Shown here: piece after piece, positions 1 to 5,250 of the stretch
Layout: the number at the start of each line of letters is the position of its first letter
Position numbering within the stretch: position 1 is the first letter of the stretch
NCBI GenBank assembly: GCA_023301645.1
Contig: JALZUH010000059.1
Location: 1-5,250, forward strand
Direction of reading: 5' to 3'
Source: Akkermansiaceae bacterium
Lineage (GTDB): Bacteria; Verrucomicrobiota; Verrucomicrobiia; Verrucomicrobiales; Akkermansiaceae
Length of the DNA stretch: 5,250 nt
Program-made: the position numbers and the translations under genes
The notes under the pieces: generated by a model
The model's input: only the letters and a program-made list of their open reading frames with translations
What the model was told of the DNA's origin: nothing
The model's database searches: none

Positions 1-2567
1 ATGGAGTCTGAGATGCCGCTTTTCTTTTGCTGCATTTGCTGGATGCGCTGCTCGACGGTGCCTTTACAGATGAGCTTGTGGACGAAGACGGGCTTATCCT
101 GTCCGATGCGATAGGCGCGGTCGGTGGCTTGGTCCTCTGCTGCGGGGTTCCACCATGGGTCGTAGTGGATGACGGTGTCGGCATTGGTGAGGGTGAGTCC
201 CGTGCCGCCTGCTTTCAGCGAGATGAGAAAGACTTCAGCTTCGTCGGCTTGGAATTTCTCGACCATTTCTTGTCGATTCTTACTGGCTCCGGTGAGCTTG
301 AGGTAGCTGGTGTTTTCAGAAATGAGGTAGTCCTCGATGATGTCGAGCATGGAGGTGAACTGGGAAAAGAGCAGCACGCGGCGGCCTTCTTTCTTGAGTG
401 TCTGCAGGAGGTCTCTGAGGTAGGTGAACTTCGCAGATTCGTGGGTGTTTTCCTGCTCGATGAGCTGGCTGTGGCAGCAGATTTGGCGGAGTTTGAGCAG
501 GGCGGCGAGGAAGACGATCTGGGCTTCTTGGCCACGAATGGCGAGGGCTTGGCGGACGTGCTTGTCCATGGTGGAGCGCACGGTTTCGTAGAGGTCTTTC
601 TCCTCGGTGCCGAGCTCGATGAGGTGTGGGATTTCTGTTTTGGGTGGTAGCTCCGTGGCGACTTGGTCCTTGGTGCGGCGCAGGATGAGTGTTCCTACTT
701 TATTGGCAAGGGCGTCAGCGCGGGCTTGGTTTTTGTCTTTCTCGATGGGGGTGCGGAAGGTGTCGCGGAAGGTGTCGGGAGTTCCTAGTAGACCCGGCAT
801 GAGGAAGTCGAAGAGGCTCCACAGCTCGCCGAGGTGATTCTCAATAGGGGTGCCTGATAGGCAGAGGCGGAGGCGTGTGTCGAGCTGGCGCACGGCATGG
901 GAGACCTGGGCTTCTGGGTTTTTGATATGCTGGGCTTCGTCGAGGACGAGGAGGTGGAATGGCTGCTGCTTGAAGAACTCAAGGTCGCGGTGGAGCAGCG
1001 CGTAGGAGCTCATGGCTATGTCGGTGTCGGCTAGTTCTGCAAATCGCTTGTGGCGGTCGCTTCCTTGGAGGATGGTGACCTTGAGTGATGGCGCGAATTT
1101 TGCGGCTTCGCGCTGCCAGTTCTCGACCACACTGGTGGGGGCAATGACGAGGTTAGGCAGGGTGTTTCCCTTTTCTTTCTCAGCGAGGATGTGGGTGAGG
1201 GTCTGCATGGTTTTACCCAGTCCCATGTCGTCAGCGAGGATGCCGTGGAGCTCGTTATTGGCGAGAAACTGCATCCAGTCGAAGCCCTCATGCTGGTAGT
1301 CTCGTAGTGTGGCCTTGAGGGTGGTGGGCAGTGGGGTTTTGGCAAGAGCGGGGGTTTTGATGGCGATGGCTAGCTCTGCGACTTCTGCTGGTGGGGTGAA
1401 GGCCGCATCGTCTTCGGCGAGTGTTTCACTCAGGGCGGCAGCGTCGAGCTTGTGTAGCTTGATCGGTCTACCGTCGAACTTGAAGTCGAGTAGGGCTCCT
1501 AGGTGGGTGAGGATATTGCGAAAGCGCCCTATGGGGAGGGTCAAGGCTCTGCCGTCTGGGAGGAATATGAGGAACTCCTGCCCCTTTGGGAGGTCTTTGG
1601 TCAGCTCTAGGAAGTCATACTCGACGAGTGTGGCTAGGATGGGCTGTAAATCCATCTGCTCGCCATCGATCTCAAAGCCTGCCGATAGGCTAAACCAGCC
1701 TTTACCCTCATCGATCATCTCAGCTCGCCAGCTGGAGGCATTAAACTTCAGAGGCTGCTGGGCTGCATTATGGGCAATGGTCACCTGCCAACCGCGTTTT
1801 TCTAGGGAAGCGATAGCCTCGTGGTGGAATCTCTGCCAGTAGATGGAGGGTTGCCATTCTTTCTGATTGGGCGCCCAGAGTGGGCCTTCGCTGGTGGGGG
1901 CGGAGAGTTTTTTGAGCGATGGGGGTGGCTGCTCAGCCCCGGGCATGAGGTCGAGGGCGTAGAGGATATTAAGGGCGCTGAGCTCAGCGGCTCGGCTGCG
2001 GGGCTTGGAGATGTTTCCGGTGTGGTCGAGCGGGTATTTACCACTTGGGTAGCTGGCAAAGGCGGATGCATAGACCTCGGGTAGCCAGAGGTAGCTTTCC
2101 CCTTCAGGGCGGCGCTGTATATGCAGGTGAAAGGTCGGCTGGTCGGGAGTTTTATCAGTGGCTGGATTAGTCGCTATATCTGGCTCTGTGAGGGTCTTGG
2201 CTGGTGGCTCCTGTGCCATTTCTCCAAAGGCTTTTTCTAATCTACCCGGACGTGCCAGATGCTCCATGACAGCAGCAGAATGCATGCAGCAGAGTCCCAC
2301 TGAGCAGCTACATGAAGTGTCTATCTGAAAGCGACCATCCTCTTCCCAGATAGCAATGGTGGATTCGTCTTGGTGGCCAGCACGATCGATAATCGAGGAG
2401 ATGAATTCCACATCACCCGTGTCGAGTCGCTCGGCATGGCAGCGGACGACTTGCTTCGCGCGAGCGATCTTATAGCCTGCGGTGAGAACAGAGCTGGAGA
2501 AGGTCGTCTTCCAGTCTTCTGATGTCAGAAACTCAAATAAATCATCCGTGCTGGGGCTAGAACTCAC
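1..2567 (-). CDS. SWIM zinc-finger SNF2-family DEAD/DEAH-box ATPase (C-terminal end outside window)
   Basis: A Swi2/Snf2-type (HepA/RapA-like) double-stranded nucleic-acid translocase, expected in the cytoplasm; in this family ATP hydrolysis drives remodelling of protein-DNA or RNA-polymerase complexes. I translated the frame codon by codon from 2567 to 3: 855 residues with no internal stop. A SWIM zinc finger of form CxC...CxH lies at C86, C88, C94 and H96. A middle region around 285-375, including GWFSLSAGFEIDG near 290-302, resembles the bacterial SNF2-associated domain. The ATPase core then shows RDYQHEGFDW at 422, Walker A DDMGLGKT with K452, motif Ia APTSVVENW at 476, Walker B DEAQ at 543-546, motif III SGTP at 571, motif IV VLLFSQF at 731, motif V GGTGLTL at 787 and motif VI DQATDRAYRIGQ at 812-823. 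All catalytic motifs are intact, and probably only a short tail is missing. The start is GTG at 2567: an in-frame stop at 2624-2622 bounds the frame and there is no in-frame ATG before the SWIM finger. ATT at 2597 is a less likely alternative. No Shine-Dalgarno is visible. The specific cellular role is unknown. Confidence 0.95.
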   Translation of the reverse strand, partial: MSSSPSTDDLFEFLTSEDWKTTFSSSVLTAGYKIARAKQVVRCHAERLDTGDVEFISSIIDRAGHQDESTIAIWEEDGRFQIDTSCSCSVGLCCMHSAAVMEHLARPGRLEKAFGEMAQEPPAKTLTEPDIATNPATDKTPDQPTFHLHIQRRPEGESYLWLPEVYASAFASYPSGKYPLDHTGNISKPRSRAAELSALNILYALDLMPGAEQPPPSLKKLSAPTSEGPLWAPNQKEWQPSIYWQRFHHEAIASLEKRGWQVTIAHNAAQQPLKFNASSWRAEMIDEGKGWFSLSAGFEIDGEQMDLQPILATLVEYDFLELTKDLPKGQEFLIFLPDGRALTLPIGRFRNILTHLGALLDFKFDGRPIKLHKLDAAALSETLAEDDAAFTPPAEVAELAIAIKTPALAKTPLPTTLKATLRDYQHEGFDWMQFLANNELHGILADDMGLGKTMQTLTHILAEKEKGNTLPNLVIAPTSVVENWQREAAKFAPSLKVTILQGSDRHKRFAELADTDIAMSSYALLHRDLEFFKQQPFHLLVLDEAQHIKNPEAQVSHAVRQLDTRLRLCLSGTPIENHLGELWSLFDFLMPGLLGTPDTFRDTFRTPIEKDKNQARADALANKVGTLILRRTKDQVATELPPKTEIPHLIELGTEEKDLYETVRSTMDKHVRQALAIRGQEAQIVFLAALLKLRQICCHSQLIEQENTHESAKFTYLRDLLQTLKKEGRRVLLFSQFTSMLDIIEDYLISENTSYLKLTGASKNRQEMVEKFQADEAEVFLISLKAGGTGLTLTNADTVIHYDPWWNPAAEDQATDRAYRIGQDKPVFVHKLICKGTVEQRIQQMQQKKSGISDS

Positions 2568-2584
2568 GGTGAAAGATGTAGCAT
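2564..2584 (-). other. Six-codon mini-ORF whose stop overlaps the SNF2 GTG start
   Basis: On the minus strand an ATG at 2584 opens a short frame encoding MLHLSP and stops at TGA 2566-2564. The stop shares bases with the SNF2 start in the form GTGA (2567-2564), the overlap geometry typical of translationally coupled genes. No Shine-Dalgarno precedes this ATG, and a frame this short can arise by chance, so its use is only a possibility. Confidence 0.2.
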
Positions 2585-2657
2585 TTTGGCAGGTAATGGC
2601 ACGGAAGTTTTCAAAAAACCCTCAAATAATGATCCGATACCAAGCCTACGCTGGCTG
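2568..2657 (-). other. Spacer between the VKOR-DsbA gene and the SNF2 gene
   Basis: This 90-base gap runs from just after the VKOR-DsbA stop to the SNF2 GTG start. Reading on the minus strand, it begins with the second arm of the hairpin around the stop codon, then has an AT-richer part containing a run of six T (complement of 2613-2618), then a six-codon mini-ORF that ends inside the GTG start. I found no convincing -35/-10 pair with normal spacing. The SNF2 gene may therefore be read from the upstream genes or from a promoter that does not match the sigma-70 consensus. Confidence 0.5.
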
Positions 2658-2670
2658 TTATTGAGCCAGC
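2650..2670 (-). other. Hairpin enclosing the VKOR-DsbA stop codon
   Basis: A perfect 7-bp inverted repeat, GCTGGCT at 2650-2656 and AGCCAGC at 2664-2670, flanks a 7-base loop. On the minus strand the loop is CAATAAC and holds the TAA stop of the VKOR-DsbA gene at 2660-2658. The stem is GC-rich, but no T-run follows it on either strand (minus: GTAGGCTTGG; plus: AAAATAGC), so it is not a standard intrinsic terminator. It could protect the 3' end, weaken readthrough into the SNF2 gene, or be incidental. Confidence 0.45.
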
Positions 2671-3791
2671 AAAATAGCCTCGAAGGTTGCCTGGTCTTTG
2701 GCCTTTCCTTGCAGGATGGATGATCCCTCTAGGAGGATTTTAGGCATGACGGGCGTGCTGGTGGAGAGTGCCTTGTAGTCTTCGAGGCCTAGCTTGAGCG
2801 TATGGGCTACCCAAGCGTCATCGACCGAGGACATGGCTTCTTCACCTATGATACCGTAGATCATGGCTTCGGCAGCGGCGAGGGGTAGCTCGCTGATTTC
2901 AAAGAGGGTGTGGTGGATTTCTGCAAATCGAGAGCGATCAGCACTCCACGCCCTGAGTGCTAGCTCGGCGAGTTCACAGGCATTGGTATGGCTCTGGGCA
3001 GCTTCGGGTAAATGGGGGTTACAGCTGTGATTGAGCGGCACGGGAATGAGGATGACTGCTAGCTTATTGGGGTGCTTCTGGATGAAGCTGGTGAGCTGCT
3101 CGTGGACTTCGCGGCAGGCTTCGCAGCGGTAGTCGAAGTATTTCACAATCACGCGCTCTGGCTTAGCCGCACCGATGTGGGGCAGCTCATCGAGGGCGTA
3201 GGTCTTTTCCCCATTAAAAAATCTACTGGTAGCGGGTAAGGTCTCTTGCTGGTCGATGCGATGGCTGGCGGGCTCAGGGCCTAGGTGCTGGATGAGGGCG
3301 ACGGCCGATACGAGAGTGAGTGCTGCTGTCATCATGTAGGCGGCTAGTCTTCGCTCTGCAATCAGGATGCTAATGGCGATGATGCTCCCCAGTCCGTGCA
3401 CGGTCATGCAGTAGGGGCAGATGGTCTTGATGACAAAGAGCTGAAGGATGGTGAACCACACGGCCGCCCAGAGCAGGAGCCATGCTGAGAGTAGGCGAGC
3501 ATGACGAAAAAGAGGCTTCTCAAACCACAGGCTTATAATGATAACTAGATAGGTGCTCAGAGAGAGAATGCTAATGGGGATGACTCCAAAGAGCATCGAC
3601 CACTTACTGCCAAGGACATTCGCACAGCTGCTACTGGTGTGAGAGGCACTTGCTGCACCGCAGCCTGCGAGTGTGTCGATACGGCCAGTGAGCTTCTCAA
3701 TGGTGAGCCAGAGACTGAGTGCAATGGCGATGGTGGCGAGTAGCGAGAGCCAGACTTTGGTATAACGGTGGGTTATAGGTCGTGGCGTCAT
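2658..3791 (-). CDS. VKOR membrane domain fused to a DsbA-like thioredoxin domain
   Basis: A 377-residue envelope thiol oxidase. In the known family the thioredoxin-like domain oxidises cysteines of exported proteins, and the VKOR domain re-oxidises it and passes electrons to quinone, replacing the DsbA/DsbB pair. Predicted membrane segments lie near residues 12-31, 64-88, 100-121, 130-146 and 150-169. With the N terminus inside, this puts the C-terminal domain in the periplasm. The four VKOR cysteines are present: loop cysteines C44 and C56, and the CPYC site C125/C128 at the end of the third span. A serine six residues after C56 (S62) matches the conserved VKOR position. The thioredoxin-like domain begins near 205 and has a CEAC site (C223/C226) in YFDYRCEACREVH and a probable cis-proline in STPVMP (P347). 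A second pair, C257 and C272, lies in its helical part. ATG at 3791 starts 16 bases after the preceding gene's stop, suggesting one transcript. No purine-rich ribosome site is seen. All expected catalytic cysteines are intact. Confidence 0.93.
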   Translation of the reverse strand: MTPRPITHRYTKVWLSLLATIAIALSLWLTIEKLTGRIDTLAGCGAASASHTSSSCANVLGSKWSMLFGVIPISILSLSTYLVIIISLWFEKPLFRHARLLSAWLLLWAAVWFTILQLFVIKTICPYCMTVHGLGSIIAISILIAERRLAAYMMTAALTLVSAVALIQHLGPEPASHRIDQQETLPATSRFFNGEKTYALDELPHIGAAKPERVIVKYFDYRCEACREVHEQLTSFIQKHPNKLAVILIPVPLNHSCNPHLPEAAQSHTNACELAELALRAWSADRSRFAEIHHTLFEISELPLAAAEAMIYGIIGEEAMSSVDDAWVAHTLKLGLEDYKALSTSTPVMPKILLEGSSILQGKAKDQATFEAILLAQ

Positions 3792-3807
3792 CTCTACAGG
3801 GGGGAAG

Positions 3808-4086
3808 CTATTTTTTATGAATAGGCACGCCGTCTTCGTCGAGCTCTAGATAGTCATCGCCTTCGTTACTTCTGCGCCAGCCGTTGATGGCAAAGAGGGC
3901 AGTGAAGGCTAGGCTGGCAATGACAGTTTCTAGAATAAAGGGGCTTGTAAGCATGGAAAGACACATCGTGCCTAGCTCACCAACAAAACCGGGCAGATAC
4001 GCTACTGCGGCGACGAGTGAGAGCAGGAGGAAGAAAGAAAAAATCAGGGCGACTCCAATGCTGATGTTTTTTTTGCGTTCGTTCAT
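3808..4086 (-). CDS. Small uncharacterised membrane protein with two predicted spans
   Basis: I do not recognise this 92-residue protein. It has a basic N terminus (MNERKKN), a first hydrophobic span at about 8-31, a short linker with PGF, a second span at about 45-68, then WRR followed by a hydrophilic, strongly acidic tail (DDYLELDEDG) ending in HKK. The basic N terminus and the RR after span two suggest that both ends face the cytoplasm. There is a single cysteine (C42), so it is unlikely to carry out disulfide chemistry alone. It ends 16 bases before the VKOR-DsbA start on the same strand, so it is probably co-transcribed with that gene and may be an accessory or assembly partner, which is inference from position only. 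Coding status is supported by strand agreement, tight spacing and coherent membrane topology. The start is ATG at 4086; the sequence before it is pyrimidine-rich with no Shine-Dalgarno. Confidence 0.8.
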   Translation of the reverse strand: MNERKKNISIGVALIFSFFLLLSLVAAVAYLPGFVGELGTMCLSMLTSPFILETVIASLAFTALFAINGWRRSNEGDDYLELDEDGVPIHKK

Positions 4087-4205
4087 GTTTAAAATGGGGA
4101 GAGAGGGTGATGCCTTATGCGGCTTGGAAGGACATTAGCACGGTTTTGAGCATTAGCACAGAATTACCACTGAGACGATGGGAATGCTATGTAGTAGCTC
4201 TCAAG
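4087..4205 (-). other. Spacer between trmO and the small membrane protein gene
   Basis: At 119 bases this is the longest gap in the window and the best place for a promoter of the membrane-protein/VKOR-DsbA pair. On the minus strand it contains two copies of GTGCTAATG and, near the start codon, a C/T-rich run followed by TTTTAAAC. TGTGCTAAT weakly resembles an extended -10 element, but I see no matching -35 box at proper spacing. No T-tailed terminator follows trmO. Confidence 0.4.
4133..4159 (-). repeat. 9-bp direct repeat with 18-bp period in the trmO downstream spacer
   Basis: CATTAGCAC (plus strand) occurs at 4133-4141 and again at 4151-4159, an exact 9-base direct repeat separated by 9 bases. 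The centre-to-centre distance of 18 bp is somewhat under two helical turns. It lies about 47 to 73 bases upstream of the small membrane protein start, where a regulator site or promoter would sit. A two-copy repeat of this length may also be chance. Confidence 0.35.
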
Positions 4206-4208
4206 CTA
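4195..4208 (-). other. Short palindrome at the trmO stop codon
   Basis: On the minus strand TAGCT (4208-4204), a TGAG loop and AGCTA (4199-4195) form a perfect 5-bp stem whose first three bases are the trmO TAG stop. It is short, AT-containing and lacks a following T-run, so it is a weak candidate for any role in termination. Confidence 0.25.
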
Positions 4209-4937
4209 GCAGTTACAGGAGAGGATGGTAGCGACATCACCATCGACACTCCAGCGGATATTGTAGCCTTCTATGAGGCAGCCATATTCGCGCTCTGGGG
4301 CTTGGTTGCCCTGCTGGTAGGCGGGGCGGGGGTCGGCGGCGATGGTGGACTCGATGAGCTGGCGTAGGGAAGCTGGGAGATTTTCTGAATGGGCACGCTC
4401 ATCCCAGATGACACGGAGCTTTGCTGGGGCTTCTGGGGCGAAGCCGCCTACGGCATGGGGGAGTGCGTCGGCGTAGGGGAGGTAGGGCTTGATGTCGATG
4501 ATGGGCGTGCCGTCAACGAGGTCGATACCGCTGAGTTTGAGAATAGGGGAGTCGGGGTGGGTGATGTCGATACTCTCAAGCTTTACACACGACATACCGA
4601 GGGGATTAGGACGGAAGGGGGATCTGCTGGCAAATACACCGATCTTGTCATTACCCCCGAGTCGTGGCGGACGGACGAGAGGCTTCCACGTTGCGGCGCT
4701 ATTGGTCGAGGGGTTCTTGGCGACGTGGTTCTGGTGAAAGAGGAAGATCAGCCAGAGGTGGGAAAAGCCTTCAAGTCCACGCAGGGCATCCGCATTACGG
4801 TAGGCTGGCTCGAAGGTGAGCTCTCCCCATGCTTCTTCGACGAGGCCAGGCTGGCGCGGGACGCCAAACTTCTCACCGTAGCAGGTGCGTAGCTTACCAA
4901 TGGGGCTAATCGTAGTAATGGGGTCGATGTCGGCCAT
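4206..4937 (-). CDS. trmO: tRNA (adenine(37)-N6)-methyltransferase TrmO (TsaA/YaeB family)
   Basis: This cytoplasmic enzyme uses S-adenosylmethionine to methylate N6 of threonylcarbamoyladenosine at position 37 of tRNAs, making m6t6A and fine-tuning ACY codon reading (role as established for E. coli TrmO). The 243-residue product is close to the family's usual length of about 235. Family motifs appear in order: KFGVPRQPGLV at 23-33, LEGFSHLWLIFLFHQN at 55-70, RPPRLGGNDKIGVFASRSPF at 89-108 continuing into RPNPLGMS, and DLVDGTPIIDIKPYLPY at 139-155. These build the TsaA-like beta-barrel and its SAM pocket. A C-terminal extension has DPRPAY at 202-207 and a YGCLIEGYNIRW stretch near the end, as in full-length TrmO. 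The unusual C terminus is SCNC. The start is ATG at 4937, 22 bases after the upstream barrel gene's stop, so co-transcription is plausible. No Shine-Dalgarno is seen. The frame is intact and I see nothing missing. Confidence 0.96.
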   Translation of the reverse strand: MADIDPITTISPIGKLRTCYGEKFGVPRQPGLVEEAWGELTFEPAYRNADALRGLEGFSHLWLIFLFHQNHVAKNPSTNSAATWKPLVRPPRLGGNDKIGVFASRSPFRPNPLGMSCVKLESIDITHPDSPILKLSGIDLVDGTPIIDIKPYLPYADALPHAVGGFAPEAPAKLRVIWDERAHSENLPASLRQLIESTIAADPRPAYQQGNQAPEREYGCLIEGYNIRWSVDGDVATILSCNC

Positions 4938-4959
4938 GTGGGAATAAAGGAATGGTTAT

Positions 4960-5250
4960 TTAGTAACGATGTCCTGAGCCTACATAGCCCCAGTCGAATC
5001 CTAGCTGTAGCCAGATACCGTGCTCACCTTTGGCCTCGTCACTGTAGTCGTAGTTATACTGCAAGCGCACCTTACTCTCAACACTACCTATTTCAAATCG
5101 TCGGGTGGCAGCAGATGAAATGCGGTGACGTTCTTGTTCGGTTACGATGGATTCCTCAACGCCTTCTAGATAGTCATAGCGCAGGCCGATCTCCCAGCGG
5201 CGATTGAGATGGTAGTTAAGGCTACTGTTGAGTGAGAGTTCATTGAAATC
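4960..5250 (-). CDS. C-terminal end of an outer-membrane beta-barrel protein (start outside window)
   Basis: Only the last 96 codons are present; the frame is open from the window edge to TAA at 4962-4960. Several stretches alternate polar and hydrophobic or aromatic residues, as in transmembrane beta-strands: 2-15 (L5, L7, L11, Y13, L15), 19-29 (WEIGLRYDYLE), 57-70 (VESKVRLQYNYDYS) and 78-90 (GIWLQLGFDWGYV). Between the strands are charged turns such as EGVEE and SDEAKGEH. The last residue is tyrosine, consistent with the C-terminal aromatic beta-signal recognised by the BAM complex. These features support an outer-membrane location, but the visible part does not tell porin, receptor or structural barrel apart, and I do not recognise a specific family. 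The stop lies 22 bases before trmO. The TAA sits in the loop of a 4-bp palindrome (GTTA...TAAC, 4955-4967). Confidence 0.75.
   Translation of the reverse strand, partial: DFNELSLNSSLNYHLNRRWEIGLRYDYLEGVEESIVTEQERHRISSAATRRFEIGSVESKVRLQYNYDYSDEAKGEHGIWLQLGFDWGYVGSGHRY

Noticed and set aside
27..650. A 207-codon plus-strand open frame rich in Leu, Gly, Val and Glu
   Set aside because: It is antisense to the SNF2 helicase C-terminal domain, where the minus strand encodes unmistakable motifs such as DQATDRAYRIGQ. The plus frame shows no recognisable domain.
1309..1842. A 177-codon plus-strand open frame
   Set aside because: It is antisense to the middle part of the SNF2 gene, with low-complexity Ser/Ala-rich content and no motif. 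It is a shadow of the real frame.
2568..2624. Possible promoter TTGAAA (complement of 2608-2613) with CAAAAT further downstream before the SNF2 gene
   Set aside because: The spacing is about 20 bases and the -10 match is only four of six, so it does not stand out from background.
1..2624. Possible frameshift or pseudogene in the SNF2 region, suggested by only short minus-strand open frames starting with ATG there
   Set aside because: Reading every codon from 2567 to 3 gives one uninterrupted frame with all helicase motifs in order. The short frames are in other registers, and the real frame starts with GTG and runs off the window edge.
4389..4892. A 167-codon plus-strand open frame
   Set aside because: It is fully antisense to trmO, whose conserved motifs are clear on the minus strand.
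3845..5178. 13-base sequence TCTAGATAGTCAT shared between about 3844-3856 and 5165-5177
   Set aside because: Both copies lie inside coding sequence in the same frame and encode the same short peptide DYLE with the same codons. It is best explained as coincidence of codon choice rather than a repeat element.
1..5250. CRISPR array, tRNA/rRNA gene, insertion sequence or attachment site
   Set aside because: No regularly spaced repeats, no tRNA-like cloverleaf in the spacers, no transposase or integrase motifs and no terminal inverted repeats were found by eye. The window is nearly all accounted for by coding sequence.

Overview
The window looks like a stretch of a Gram-negative (double-membrane) bacterial chromosome with moderately high GC. 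Every supportable gene lies on the minus strand and there is no gene-free stretch longer than about 120 bases. I see no RNA genes, insertion sequences, CRISPR arrays or phage genes. The closing strands of an outer-membrane beta-barrel and a periplasmic thiol-oxidase fusion point to a diderm. The type of VKOR-DsbA fusion, the SWIM-SNF2 helicase and the absence of Shine-Dalgarno sequences would fit the Planctomycetes-Verrucomicrobia-Chlamydiae group. That placement is an inference from memory of gene families, not a demonstrated assignment.

Read along the minus strand (right to left), the layout is as follows. The C-terminal end of a beta-barrel outer-membrane protein occupies 5250-4960 and its start lies outside the window. 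After 22 bases comes trmO/tsaA (4937-4206), the tRNA m6t6A37 methyltransferase. A 119-base spacer follows, containing a 9-bp direct repeat. Next is a 92-residue protein with two predicted membrane spans (4086-3808), then, after 16 bases, a VKOR membrane domain fused to a DsbA-like thioredoxin domain (3791-2658). A 90-base spacer with a 7-bp hairpin around the VKOR stop codon leads to a large SWIM zinc-finger SNF2-family ATPase (2567 to beyond position 1). Its C-terminal end lies outside the window.

The tightest unit is the small membrane protein plus the VKOR-DsbA fusion. These may act together in the cell envelope, with the fusion making disulfide bonds in exported proteins and passing electrons to quinone. 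The barrel gene and trmO are close enough for co-transcription, but the products have no obvious shared pathway. The SNF2 ATPase is probably an independent DNA- or RNA-polymerase-associated translocase. Its frame is unbroken from 2567 to 3 (855 codons read).

The window is mostly ordinary housekeeping and envelope content. Points worth a second look are the complete VKOR-DsbA fusion with an extra cysteine pair, its uncharacterised membrane neighbour, pyrimidine-rich sequence where a Shine-Dalgarno would be expected at the starts, small palindromes at three of the four stop codons, and the GTG start of the SNF2 gene overlapping a six-codon mini-ORF. I found no convincing evidence of a new multi-gene system.
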